The translations under genes were made by a program, and so were the position numbers. From assembly GCF_003076635.1 (NCBI RefSeq), contig NZ_QDKG01000006.1, positions 62,001 to 126,000 of the forward strand: a stretch of DNA of 64,000 nucleotides, in the 5' to 3' direction. This document shows positions 8,193-16,312 of this stretch, piece by piece. How positions within the stretch are numbered: position 1 is the first letter of the stretch; each line of letters begins with the position of its first letter. This stretch comes from Sphingobacterium corticibacter (GTDB lineage Bacteria > Bacteroidota > Bacteroidia > Sphingobacteriales > Sphingobacteriaceae). The notes under the pieces are model-generated. The model searched no databases, had not been told where the DNA came from, and worked only from the letters and a program-made list of their open reading frames with translations.

Positions 8193-8260
8193 GAATTTTA
8201 AGTGCACCCAAAAATCTGCCTATAAAGTATGAGTAAAAACTCCATGTAAATCAGATAGTC

Positions 8261-8277
8261 TATCTCACAAAACGAAG
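8261..8277 (+). repeat. Cassette-border motif, copy R2
   Basis: TATCTCACAAAACGAAG, two mismatches to TGTCTCAnAAAACGAAC. It separates the toxin-antitoxin module from the convergent Abi_C gene, whose stop codon begins 4 bp later. Confidence 0.7.
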
Positions 8278-8280
8278 AAA

Positions 8281-9096
8281 TTAAAATTGTCCCCAATCTG
8301 TATCTACCTCTTCTACGGCCTTACTCTTATTCTTGGCTTCAACTGCTTGAATAAACTTGACCATGGATGAAATGTTACTGAATATCAGAACGCTTTCATC
8401 ATAATTTAATATTTGATTATCATGTGCATAGCTTCGATTATTACGAATGTCATTGAAAGCATCCATAATTTGAAAACTAAATTGAACTATTTTCTCAGCC
8501 ATTGAGGATTCTAAAAAGCCCTTTTCTCTAATGGCTTTTATATATTTTCCAAACAGCCCATTAACAGTTTCATCCTTAATTAAAGTGATTTTATGAAGCT
8601 CACAAAGCTCCTTTAAAAACTTTATAGTATAGGTATGTAACCTGTCAAGCGCAGCTTCGGGCTGGTTTTTTTCTATGCTTTCACGTATGAGTTTCGCTAG
8701 GGAATGGAAGTCTTTGTCGTCATTTATGGCTTGAATAGCATCAATGTGTTCAACGACACTTGCACCAGTTATCAGACGGTTGAAGATTTTAGTATACAAG
8801 CTGTAATAATTAGCATCTCTTGCTCTACCTTGTTGATTGTTAAAATTTACTAATTCTTCAAATAGAGCCTTTAGCAATAGTCCAACTGTATAATCTGATT
8901 CAAGTTCTACAAACTTAAGTAAACGTTGACCTTTTGATCCTGAGTTATTTTCGGAGTATTTCGGGTCATCAGCATTCAATCCGGTTACATCGTATATGAA
9001 ATCGTTAAAACTAGGATTTGAAAAATTAAGAACATAACCCGCCTGAACAAGATTATCTTTAATAATTTTATTTTCTTGGTAAGACAAATTTGCCAT
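8281..9096 (-). CDS. Abi_C-type abortive infection protein, 271 aa
   Basis: A second abortive-infection-like protein, unrelated in its N-terminal half to the AbiJ-like one. The C-terminal half carries the Abi_C signature: LDRLHTYTIKFLKELCELH, then FNDIRNNRSYAHDN with the R-N-N-x-S-x-A-H pattern typical of HEPN-like ribonuclease folds. Residues 1-130 are helical with no named domain that I recognise. It forms a single-gene module of about 0.9 kb with border motifs on both sides (8261 and 9166), which makes it a good example of one cassette. Likely role: cell suicide or dormancy on phage infection; the trigger is unknown. Confidence 0.75.
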   Translation of the reverse strand: MANLSYQENKIIKDNLVQAGYVLNFSNPSFNDFIYDVTGLNADDPKYSENNSGSKGQRLLKFVELESDYTVGLLLKALFEELVNFNNQQGRARDANYYSLYTKIFNRLITGASVVEHIDAIQAINDDKDFHSLAKLIRESIEKNQPEAALDRLHTYTIKFLKELCELHKITLIKDETVNGLFGKYIKAIREKGFLESSMAEKIVQFSFQIMDAFNDIRNNRSYAHDNQILNYDESVLIFSNISSMVKFIQAVEAKNKSKAVEEVDTDWGQF

Positions 9097-9165
9097 TCAC
9101 TAAAGTAATATTTGGATATTGAAGTAACTATATAATTGATTTAAAATACTATTCAGCTATCATAT

Positions 9166-9182
9166 TGTCTCAAAAAGCGAAC
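9166..9182 (+). repeat. Cassette-border motif, copy R3
   Basis: TGTCTCAAAAAGCGAAC, one mismatch to the consensus. The core GCG-AA-CGC (9177-9184) is palindromic around a central AA. It lies between the Abi_C gene and the LRR-TIR gene. Confidence 0.8.
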
Positions 9183-9295
9183 GCATTCTTGATGCTTTTT
9201 AAAAAATTATATAGGCTTGAACTAGTCCTCAATCCTTTTTTATAACAAATGATATAGGCTTTTATTTCGATTTTTTTAAAAAATTCCTTTCAAGA

Positions 9296-10414
9296 TCATC
9301 TGTTTTTCACCAAAGATTCTACTTGTGAACTTAAGTCATGAAGAAGCTTGTCTACTTGATAATCTTGAAGTTTATTAAGGGGGCTTTCAGGATCGTTTAA
9401 AGCCTGGAATTTACCCAGGGCACTTTGTTTATATCTGCACTTTCTAACTATGATAGGAATTATTTGAGTACCTTTAGATTGGATACCTTGAATTATTTGA
9501 GGTAACTCGTCATTCATCACATATTCCGACGCGAGAAAGCTACTTGATACAAGTATAATCACAATGTCAGCATCATTGAGTTGCAATTTAATTTTTTGGT
9601 CCCAATCATCTCCAGCTTTTAATTGAGTGTCTACCCATGGATTGATCTTCAAATTTTCATATTGAAGTACTCTTAGTTCTTTAATAACAAAGTCTAACCA
9701 TTTTTTATCATCGTGGCTGTAACTTATAAATATAGATTTTTCTTCACTACGTGTCATGGGATCACTTATTTCTGACTGTTTTTCTATCTGTCTTTGTTGC
9801 TGCTTAATCTTACTTAAACAATTACCTCTTATTTTTCGTAAGGACTTATAAAAGTTATCAACATCCTTATTTTCATTATACATAGCACTAAAACAATATA
9901 CAGATTGTATGGCGGTTTGAGTATAAATGGATGCATTTACATCAAAAATTTCTAGAGGATTTCCATTTAGCCAAAGCTTTTTCAGATTTCTTAACTCAAT
10001 AAATTCTGGAAATTTGGTTAACTTATTATGAGACACATCTAACGAGCGAAGATTCGTTAAACTGGATAAACTATCTGGTAATATTGATAACTGATTTCTA
10101 GCTAATGACAACTTCTTTAGTTTTGTTAGACCTCCAACCTGCCTTGGAAGGCTTTTTATCTCATTTCTATTTAGTATTAAGGTTTCCAAATGGATAAGAT
10201 CAAAAAATTTAGCCATCAGAACGGTTATTTTGTTCATCGACAAGTCTATGGACTTTAAAAATCTTAAATGACATATTTCAGAGGGGATATGCGATATTTG
10301 ATTGTTCCTCAAATTTAAACTTCTCAAATTTTTACAATTAAATATATCACTTGGAATCCTTTTGAGATCCATGTTAGAAAGATCTAGTTTAGTCGCATTT
10401 AAAGGGATTTTCAT
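9296..10414 (-). CDS. LRR-TIR protein, probable defence effector, 372 aa
   Basis: Residues 8-160 are about seven leucine-rich repeats of roughly 23 residues (LDLSNMDLKRIPSDIF, SLNLRNNQISHIPSEI, KLSLARNQLSILPDSL). A basic linker (about 185-222, KIKQQQRQIEKQ) leads to a TIR domain (about 226-345) with FISYSHDDKKW, WVDTQLKAGDDW, VIILVSSSFLASEYV and Glu303 in NDEL, the expected place of the NADase catalytic Glu. Known bacterial TIR effectors deplete NAD+ or make signalling nucleotides during phage infection. Here the LRR may sense and the TIR act in one chain, as in plant immune receptors but with reversed order and no NTPase. It forms its own module between border motifs, together with a structured-RNA candidate. 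Confidence 0.85.
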   Translation of the reverse strand: MKIPLNATKLDLSNMDLKRIPSDIFNCKNLRSLNLRNNQISHIPSEICHLRFLKSIDLSMNKITVLMAKFFDLIHLETLILNRNEIKSLPRQVGGLTKLKKLSLARNQLSILPDSLSSLTNLRSLDVSHNKLTKFPEFIELRNLKKLWLNGNPLEIFDVNASIYTQTAIQSVYCFSAMYNENKDVDNFYKSLRKIRGNCLSKIKQQQRQIEKQSEISDPMTRSEEKSIFISYSHDDKKWLDFVIKELRVLQYENLKINPWVDTQLKAGDDWDQKIKLQLNDADIVIILVSSSFLASEYVMNDELPQIIQGIQSKGTQIIPIIVRKCRYKQSALGKFQALNDPESPLNKLQDYQVDKLLHDLSSQVESLVKNR

Positions 10415-10450
10415 GGCTTACTGAATGTAATCAAATATACTTAAAATTGG

Positions 10451-10458
10451 TATATTTG
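10451..10458 (+). promoter_or_regulatory. -7 box of the structured RNA candidate
   Basis: TATATTTG fits TAnnTTTG, 36 bp from the divergent LRR-TIR start. A + strand transcript would begin near 10465. Confidence 0.45.
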
Positions 10459-10464
10459 TAAACC

Positions 10465-10711
10465 TAAGGAGGATAGGTCATAAAATCTACGCTTGGTTTT
10501 GCCAATGCGAGGATGAGAAAAATACTTCAAGGATGAACGCTTAGGACTAGCTTGGTAAAAATGGGGGGAGAAAGTCTCTGTGGTAAGCGCAAAGGGTTGC
10601 GCTTACGGCCAAAACACAGTTATTACTAATCGCGGTTAGACTTGAAAAGCTACGGCACCCTCACTTAAAAGGCCGCCCTCTAAGCCGATACAATCACTTA
10701 GAGGGTTTTTT
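10465..10711 (+). ncRNA. Candidate structured non-coding RNA, about 247 nt
   Basis: No reading frame fits, but a Bacteroidota promoter box lies just upstream and an intrinsic terminator ends the stretch. Helices seen: a perfect 10-bp stem GTAAGCGCAA/TTGCGCTTAC with a 4-nt loop (10583-10606), extended by CTGTG (10578-10582) pairing with CACAG (10615-10619), enclosed by TAGCTT (10548-10553) pairing with AAGCTA (10647-10652), then the terminator stem. It lies in the same module as the divergent LRR-TIR gene. I could not match it to tmRNA, SRP RNA, RNase P or 6S, and no reverse transcriptase is near, so a retron is unlikely. Confidence 0.5.
10676..10711 (+). terminator. Intrinsic terminator of the structured RNA
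   Basis: CCCTCTAAG (10676-10684) pairs with CTTAGAGGG (10697-10705) and is followed by six T. It points rightward, and no protein gene lies between it and the promoter at 10451. Confidence 0.85.
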
Positions 10712-10852
10712 ATTCAATTAGAACATAGTTGTTTTGAGCAAATAATGATGTACTAAATTCTTTTGCAGGATTGTTGCTTCATGTATCTAATTTTTATACA
10801 ATGTCCTTCCATGAAACTTATTGCAAGTGCAACATTTGCTAGTTCCAAAATG

Positions 10853-10869
10853 TGTCTCACAAAACGAAC
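10853..10869 (+). repeat. Cassette-border motif, copy R4 (exact)
   Basis: TGTCTCACAAAACGAAC, exact consensus. It lies between the LRR-TIR/RNA module and the 3' end of the redox operon. Confidence 0.85.
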
Positions 10870-10915
10870 CATTGATTCCGGCAATTTTGAAGTCTTACCA
10901 TTTCGGCTACCCAAT

Positions 10916-11917
10916 CTATTTAATTTTTATTACCACCTTACCTTTTGCGCGGCCACTTTCTATATACTTTAAAGCATCATCTGTGTGTGTGAAAGTATAT
11001 ACCTTGTCAATTACAGGTTTAATAATGTTAGCTTCAATTAACTGCGTGACTTGTTCCAGCTGGCTACCGCTGGCTTTCATAAACAGAAAATGATAATCGA
11101 CATGATGTTTTTTTGCTTTGTTTCTGATACTAAAACTGATCAGTGAAAATATCAGCCTTAGATACCATGGAAGTCCTTTGTCTTTGGCAAAAGATGGAGT
11201 TGGAGGACCTGATATGGAAATGACCTGACCTCCCGGTTTAAGGATAGTAATTGATTTTTTCAGGGTTTTAGTATCTTGGCTATTAAGAACGACATCGTAA
11301 TCCTTAAGTAGATCCTCAAAATCTTGCGTTTTGTAATCAATCAATACATCGGCGCCCAGTTCTTTGACTAATCCAAAACTTTTTGAGCCGGCAGTTGTGG
11401 CAACTGATGCGCCAAGATATTTTGCGAGCTGAATAGCAATAGTACCTACACCTCCAGAACCTGCCTGGACAAAAACCTTTTGTCCTTTCTTCAAGTTTGC
11501 ATTCTCAACCAATGCCTGCCACGCTGTAAGTGCAACGAGTGGAATCGAGGCCGCTTCTTCCATGGATAAATTTTTAGGTTTGAGCGAGACATCTTTTTCA
11601 TCAATTGCAATGTATTCTGCAAACGTTCCGATATGGAAATCTGCTGGGCGTGAATAAATTTCGTCTCCTACCTTAAACTGCGATACACTTTTACCGATTT
11701 TAGTAATTACACCGGCAACATCATGCCCTAAAATGAGTGGCAATTTGTAGGGTAAAATCAACTTAAATTCACCAGACTTGATCTTCGAATCCAAAACGTT
11801 TAAGCCTGCCGCATAAACCTCAACCAAAACCTGATTGTCTTTTACAAAAGGAGTGGCAACATCAATCATCTGAAGACCTGCCTTCTTATCATATTTTTGT
11901 ATTGCAAATGCTTTCAT
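10916..11917 (-). CDS. Zinc-type MDR oxidoreductase (quinone oxidoreductase-like), 333 aa
   Basis: Medium-chain dehydrogenase/reductase of the quinone oxidoreductase group, using NAD(P)H. The GroES-like N-terminal domain has GHDVAGVITKIG and VGDEIYSRP; the Rossmann domain has VQAGSGGVGTIAIQLAK at about 150. Structural-zinc cysteines are absent, as expected for the quinone reductase/enoyl reductase subgroup. Last gene of a four-gene operon (OYE, SDR, SDR, MDR), 11 bp after the SDR. Probable role: reduction of reactive carbonyls or quinones. Confidence 0.85.
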   Translation of the reverse strand: MKAFAIQKYDKKAGLQMIDVATPFVKDNQVLVEVYAAGLNVLDSKIKSGEFKLILPYKLPLILGHDVAGVITKIGKSVSQFKVGDEIYSRPADFHIGTFAEYIAIDEKDVSLKPKNLSMEEAASIPLVALTAWQALVENANLKKGQKVFVQAGSGGVGTIAIQLAKYLGASVATTAGSKSFGLVKELGADVLIDYKTQDFEDLLKDYDVVLNSQDTKTLKKSITILKPGGQVISISGPPTPSFAKDKGLPWYLRLIFSLISFSIRNKAKKHHVDYHFLFMKASGSQLEQVTQLIEANIIKPVIDKVYTFTHTDDALKYIESGRAKGKVVIKIK

Positions 11918-11928
11918 TTTCTAATGAT

Positions 11929-12705
11929 TTATTTAATGATAGGATTTAAAGCGGCATTATCCTTACGTGGATTAATTAATCCAAATGCAAGTTTTGGAAA
12001 CAAACGATTTATGAAATAAATCAGTTTTGAGTCGCCCACCCTTATGGTATAGGTGTCTTGCTGCAAACCTTTGATTAATACTTTTACTAAGTGCGCTGGA
12101 CTTATCTTTTTATCGTCCCTGTCGGCAACCATATCAGTATCAACCAACGGTGGCAAAAGTTCAAATATTTTTACATTTGATTTTAAAATCTCTAAATGTG
12201 CCCTTAACGATCTGGTATAAAAAGCCAATGCGCTTTTTGATGCCGAATAGGTAGCCTCAATCAGCGAAGGTACTATGCTTAGAATGGAAGTAGTAGTAAT
12301 AATGGCACTTTCGCTTCTTGATGTCAGCATGTCCATAAAAAGATTGTTTAAGCGGATCACAGCAAAATAATTCACCTCCATCTCGTAAACCGCACCTTTC
12401 ACGTGTGCAGCATCTGCAATACCTAAGCTTTTGGGTGGCACACCGACACCCGCATTATGGTAAAGAATGTCGATACCTCCGAGTTGGGTTACCCTGTCGA
12501 AAAGTTCATCAGCATCGTCCGCATTTCCTGCATCACTCTGTATGGTAATTAAGTTTGGATATGCTTTTTTTGCGGCATCCAATTTACCTTGGTTTCTACC
12601 TGTAATTAGCACTGTAGCACCAATCTGCAAAAATTGTCTCGCCGCTTCAAGTCCAATACCCGACCCACCGCCGGTGATAAGGATAGTTTTTCCTTTTAAA
12701 TTCAT
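11929..12705 (-). CDS. SDR oxidoreductase, DltE-like, 258 aa
   Basis: Short-chain dehydrogenase with TGGGSGIG at the N-terminus, NAGVG, and the YSASK catalytic pair. LPPLVDTDM after the active site is typical of the DltE-like group of Bacteroidota SDRs. The C-terminus lacks the GG ending of classical SDRs. Spacing to both neighbours is 11 bp, so it is cotranscribed with the other redox genes. Substrate unknown. Confidence 0.85.
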   Translation of the reverse strand: MNLKGKTILITGGGSGIGLEAARQFLQIGATVLITGRNQGKLDAAKKAYPNLITIQSDAGNADDADELFDRVTQLGGIDILYHNAGVGVPPKSLGIADAAHVKGAVYEMEVNYFAVIRLNNLFMDMLTSRSESAIITTTSILSIVPSLIEATYSASKSALAFYTRSLRAHLEILKSNVKIFELLPPLVDTDMVADRDDKKISPAHLVKVLIKGLQQDTYTIRVGDSKLIYFINRLFPKLAFGLINPRKDNAALNPIIK

Positions 12706-12716
12706 CGATCCCTAAA

Positions 12717-13445
12717 TTAATGAGGAACATTTTCTGTAATTGGAACAACCAATTGATGAATTTTCTTAGTATCTCCCACAGGAACTTCGAATTGATTATC
12801 TGCTAAGGCAGCAAACAATTCATCGGCTACTTCTGATGCCGCAATACCATTTGCCCCACCAATTTCCGCAGAAAACGCTGTATTCACCAATGGTGGATAA
12901 AGTTCGTATACACCAAGCTTATCATTTTCTGCAAAGGTATCTCTCAAACCTTGCGTGTAACTGTGCAAAGCCGCTTTACTCGCCGAATACGTTGGCAGGT
13001 ATTTGTTTGATCTAAAAACTGCAATGGACGAAACATTTACGATTGCAGCTTCTTCCTGTTGCAAAAGCAATGGTAGTGCTAACGCTGTAAAATCGATGAT
13101 ACTGATGTAATTAGTGTTGATTTCCTGGTAAGCCTTGTCTGCAGCATTATTGTTGCTATCGCCCAAATCGTTCATAATAGCAGCACCCGCATTATTGATG
13201 ATGATGTTTACATCCGGATAGTTATTTTTCAATTCCTCCGTAATTCGTACACGTTCTGCCGCTATGGATAAATCACCTTGGATAGCTACCGTATTGTGCA
13301 ATTCTTTTAAAGCACTTTGAATGCGCTCTTCGCTACGTCCGTTGATAATAATTTTATTGCCGGCAGCACTCAATTTCTTGGCAATTGCTAGACCAATCCC
13401 GGCACTACCGCCAGAGATGAAGATTGTATTTCCTGTAGTTTTCAT
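12717..13445 (-). CDS. SDR oxidoreductase, DltE-like, 242 aa
   Basis: A paralogue of the next gene downstream: SGGSAGIG Rossmann motif, NNAGAA, YSASK, then LYPPLVNTAF in the same position as its neighbour's LLPPLVDTDM. Second gene of the operon. Two adjacent related SDRs suggest a local duplication with divergence in substrate. Confidence 0.85.
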   Translation of the reverse strand: MKTTGNTIFISGGSAGIGLAIAKKLSAAGNKIIINGRSEERIQSALKELHNTVAIQGDLSIAAERVRITEELKNNYPDVNIIINNAGAAIMNDLGDSNNNAADKAYQEINTNYISIIDFTALALPLLLQQEEAAIVNVSSIAVFRSNKYLPTYSASKAALHSYTQGLRDTFAENDKLGVYELYPPLVNTAFSAEIGGANGIAASEVADELFAALADNQFEVPVGDTKKIHQLVVPITENVPH

Positions 13446-13509
13446 TTTTCTTTATAATGTTATGTTTTGCATTCTGCTGGCAAAAAAACCGGCCAGTTTC
13501 ACAAATATG

Positions 13510-14604
13510 TTATTTATTTAAGGCTGGGTAATCTGTATACCCAAGTTCTCCTGGTGTATAAAAGGTAGATTGATCTGGCTGATTTAGTGGTGCATTTTTC
13601 TTAAATCGTTCCACTAAATCTGGATTGGCGATAAACGGAACACCAAAAGATACCAAATCAGCATCGCCATCTTGCAATACTTTTTCAGCAGTTTCTTTAT
13701 TGAAGGCTCTGTTGATAATGATGGTGCCTTCGTAAATTTTTCGGTAATGTTTGGCTACTTCCTGTACCGCTTCTGAAATTGATGATACATCTGTAAATGG
13801 TTCTATCAAATGCAAATAAGCCAAGCCGTAGCTGTTCAGTTTAGTTACGATGTAATCATATAAAGCAATGGTCTCATCATCAACCAAAATACCCATAATG
13901 CCATTTAATGACGGGTTTAAACGTACGCCTACTCGGTTTAAGTCAACAACTTCTTTCAGTTCATCTAAAATATCAAACAAAATGCGAGCACGATTTTCAA
14001 CGGAACCTCCATATTCGTCTGTTCTATGATTACTATTTTTACTAAAGAATTGTTGAAGCAGATAGCCATTTGCACCATGTAATTCAACGCCATCAAATCC
14101 CGCCTCAAAAGCATTGATGGCAGCGTGTTTAAAATCGTCAATGGTTCTTTTGATATCTTCGGTGCTCATCGCCTGTGGTTCTTCGGTCGGTTTAAAGCCT
14201 TCTGGCGTAAAAACCTGTTGCAAAGGATTTACATATGAAGGAGCCAGCGGTTTCTTTCCTTCATGAAAATCGGGATGAGAAAAAGCTCCAGTGTGCCAAA
14301 GTTGTGCAAATATTTTTCCTTCATGTTGATGAACGGCATCTGTTGTAAGCTTCCAAGCATCGATCTGTGTTTTGCTGTATATCCCAGGTACATTGATCAC
14401 ACCTACGGCTTCTTTACTGATAAAAATTCCTTCTGCGACAATCAATCCTGCGCTTGCCCTTTGTTGATAATATAACGCTGTGAGTGCCGTAGCCACATTT
14501 TCCGGATTTGCAGAACGGCTTCTTGTCATTGGAGCCATTACCATGCGGTTGCACAATTCCAGTCCATTTATGTGGTAAGGTTCAAAAATCAATTCTTTTT
14601 CCAT
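13510..14604 (-). CDS. Old Yellow Enzyme-family alkene reductase, 364 aa
   Basis: FMN-dependent ene-reductase of the OYE/NemA type, which reduces activated C=C bonds (enones, nitro compounds) with NAD(P)H. Motifs: NRMVMAPMTRSR near the N-terminus (FMN contact), LWHTGAFSHP, VELHGANGYLLQQF with the substrate-binding His, and NHRTDEYGGSVENRAR. The ATG at 14602-14604 is chosen; the longer frame would start inside the operator. First gene of the operon, divergent from an HxlR regulator. Confidence 0.9.
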   Translation of the reverse strand: MEKELIFEPYHINGLELCNRMVMAPMTRSRSANPENVATALTALYYQQRASAGLIVAEGIFISKEAVGVINVPGIYSKTQIDAWKLTTDAVHQHEGKIFAQLWHTGAFSHPDFHEGKKPLAPSYVNPLQQVFTPEGFKPTEEPQAMSTEDIKRTIDDFKHAAINAFEAGFDGVELHGANGYLLQQFFSKNSNHRTDEYGGSVENRARILFDILDELKEVVDLNRVGVRLNPSLNGIMGILVDDETIALYDYIVTKLNSYGLAYLHLIEPFTDVSSISEAVQEVAKHYRKIYEGTIIINRAFNKETAEKVLQDGDADLVSFGVPFIANPDLVERFKKNAPLNQPDQSTFYTPGELGYTDYPALNK

Positions 14605-14639
14605 TGCCTGTAAAATATAAATAAGTAAATTTGCTTGCG

Positions 14640-14682
14640 TTTTGCAAGTGCAAATATATAAACAACTTTCAATTTGCAAGTG
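14640..14682. promoter_or_regulatory. Operator between the OYE operon and HxlR gene
   Basis: TTTGCAAGTG occurs twice in direct orientation (14641-14650 and 14673-14682), and the first copy extends to the dyad TTGCA-AG-TGCAA. Placed in the divergent promoter, it is a likely HxlR binding site. Confidence 0.55.
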
Positions 14683-14700
14683 ATTTTTTTAAGTATATTT

Positions 14701-15111
14701 ATGATTGATAAAAAAAAACGGTCTGATTGCCCTATTAGCAGATCCTTAGATATATGGGGCGATAAATGGTCATTACTTATCGTTCGGGATCTGATGTTCA
14801 ATACACAATGTACGTATGGCGATTTCCTAAAATCAGAGGAAAAAATAGCGACTAACATCCTCGCTTCCCGGTTACAAACGTTGGAAATAAATGGGTTAAT
14901 TACCAAACAGGATCATCCGGTAAGTAAGGCCAAAGTTTTATATAAACTAACCAAAAAAGGGGTGGATTTGCTTCCTCTAATGGTTGAAATAAATTTATGG
15001 GCCAATAAATATTTTAGTCTTCCAGCAGAGAGGAAAGAAGAAATTGCAGAAGTGAAAAGGAATAAGGAAGGCTTTATTACGCACAAAACAGCTGAGCTGC
15101 TACGTACCTAG
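14701..15111 (+). CDS. HxlR-family transcriptional regulator, 136 aa
   Basis: Winged-helix regulator of the HxlR/MarR-like type: SDCPISRSLDIWGDKW at the N-terminus (the Cys is typical of redox- or electrophile-sensing members), then RDLMFN and the recognition region NILASRLQTLEINGLI. The ATG at 14701 begins the family pattern; an in-frame TTG lies at 14674 inside the operator. Divergent from the OYE/SDR/MDR operon, so it probably senses electrophiles and controls it, as YodB/QorR-type regulators do. Confidence 0.88.
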   Translation: MIDKKKRSDCPISRSLDIWGDKWSLLIVRDLMFNTQCTYGDFLKSEEKIATNILASRLQTLEINGLITKQDHPVSKAKVLYKLTKKGVDLLPLMVEINLWANKYFSLPAERKEEIAEVKRNKEGFITHKTAELLRT

Positions 15112-15231
15112 AAGAAGGCACTTTGCTATTCTGGTAGCTGTACAATTAACTTGCCCAAAATGGTTGATATTTACGAAAAATATCAAGATAGTATAGAAGT
15201 TATAATCCAGCTGCCTCTCCTAAATGAGAAT

Positions 15232-15248
15232 TGTCTCACAAAACGATC
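15232..15248 (+). repeat. Cassette-border motif, copy R5
   Basis: TGTCTCACAAAACGATC, one mismatch; the core dinucleotide would be AT instead of AA. The overlapping TGAGA-ATTG-TCTCA (15225-15238) is palindromic. It separates the two HxlR-linked modules. Confidence 0.75.
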
Positions 15249-15318
15249 AATTTGAATGAAAAATTTATCTTGTTGGAAGTGCTTTTATAGTACCACAAAA
15301 CGACAGATATATACAGCA

Positions 15319-15355
15319 TAAAAAATGCCTGAAGTTGGGAACTTCAAGCGTTTTT
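15319..15355. terminator. Terminator, diverged copy of the one at 4056
   Basis: GAAGTT-GGG-AACTTC core flanked by an A-run on the left and a T-run on the right. The sequence closely resembles 4056-4090, including the bases between terminator and porin remnant, so both descend from one porin 3' end. Confidence 0.7.
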
Positions 15356-15375
15356 ATCTAATTATGCAATTATTA

Positions 15376-15418
15376 ACCTACGTACATATTTGCAAAGGTG
15401 ATGCCATTCTTTTTGTTA
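15376..15418 (-). pseudogene. Last 14 codons of a porin-like gene
   Basis: On the minus strand the frame reads DNKKNGITFANMYVG and a stop, a barrel-type C-terminus that aligns with the ...GTNFAIE end at 4112 and shares the following terminator. It stops abruptly at the SDR stop codon (15419). Only the tail survives, which suggests the SDR+HxlR DNA replaced or interrupted the rest. Confidence 0.5.
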
Positions 15419-16195
15419 TCAAACTACAGCTAGTGATCCTCCATCAATTTGATAGATTGACCCTGTAATGTATGTAGATTCATCCGAGCAAAGAAATCTT
15501 ACTAAGTCAGCAATTTCACTAGGTTCGGCAGGTCTTCCTAATGGTACATTTCCAAGTTTATCCAATATATTTTTTATGATTTCCTCAGGCAATACGCCCG
15601 AATCTTTGCTTATTGAATCGACGTATGATTGCATTTGAGGTGTTTTTACTAATCCTGGGGAAACAGTATTTACTCTAATACCTGAAGGTCCCAATTCGGA
15701 AGCCAATGATTTGCTGTATGAATTAAGTGCTGCCTTAGATGCAGAATATGCCATTGTCATTTCCCAGATAGGCTGTATAGCGGGGTTCATGGAAATATTT
15801 ACTATTGTCCCTTTTTTTTGTTTTAACATGAGGGGTATTAGGGCTTTGTTGACTCTTACGGCTGACATTAAGTTTAATTGTATTTCATTTTCCCAATCCT
15901 CATCATTAATAAAATTGAACCCACCGCCGGGTGTAAGGTTGGCTCCCGCATTATTTACAATTATGTCTATTTTACCAAACTTTTCTTCAATTTCCTTAAG
16001 AAGAATTTGTCCAACATCAGCTTTTGAGTGATCAGCTTTGATAAAATAATGGTTAAGATCGTTGTCTTGGGGTTCTGAGCGTGCTGTAATTATTACATTA
16101 ATACCTTCTCGAGACAGCTTATCTGCAATTGCACGTCCAATTCCTTTAGTGCCACCGGTTACTAGCGCAACCTTGTTTGATAGTGATTTTTTCAT
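15419..16195 (-). CDS. SDR oxidoreductase, 258 aa
   Basis: Classical SDR: TGGTKGIG near the N-terminus, NNAGAN, YSASK, VSPGLVKTPQ, and an ending QIDGG that is standard for the family. It most resembles 3-oxoacyl-reductase/glucose-dehydrogenase-type SDRs, but the substrate cannot be named. The ATG at 16193-16195 is used; a TTG two codons upstream is in frame. Divergent from an HxlR regulator over an inverted-repeat operator. Confidence 0.88.
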   Translation of the reverse strand: MKKSLSNKVALVTGGTKGIGRAIADKLSREGINVIITARSEPQDNDLNHYFIKADHSKADVGQILLKEIEEKFGKIDIIVNNAGANLTPGGGFNFINDEDWENEIQLNLMSAVRVNKALIPLMLKQKKGTIVNISMNPAIQPIWEMTMAYSASKAALNSYSKSLASELGPSGIRVNTVSPGLVKTPQMQSYVDSISKDSGVLPEEIIKNILDKLGNVPLGRPAEPSEIADLVRFLCSDESTYITGSIYQIDGGSLAVV

Positions 16196-16252
16196 CGTCA
16201 AATGTTTTCAGTTTAATGTTTCAAATTAACATTCGTTACAGTATTTTTGCAA

Positions 16253-16279
16253 GTAGGTACAATTATGTATAGTACTTAC
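16253..16279. promoter_or_regulatory. Inverted-repeat operator between SDR and HxlR genes
   Basis: GTAGGTAC (16253-16260) and GTACTTAC (16272-16279) form an inverted repeat with 7 of 8 matches and an 11-bp spacer, in the divergent promoter. Likely the HxlR binding site. Confidence 0.55.
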
Positions 16280-16312
16280 ACATTTGTATGTCTTATTAGT
16301 ATTGAATAAGTT

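Noticed and set aside
10465-10711. Retron msr-msd RNA beside a defence gene
   Set aside because: The hairpins would fit loosely, but no reverse transcriptase frame is found nearby on either strand.
10763-11093. Short + strand frames between the RNA and the redox operon
   Set aside because: They run through a border motif and into the antisense of the MDR gene; no motif, start signal or protein-like composition.
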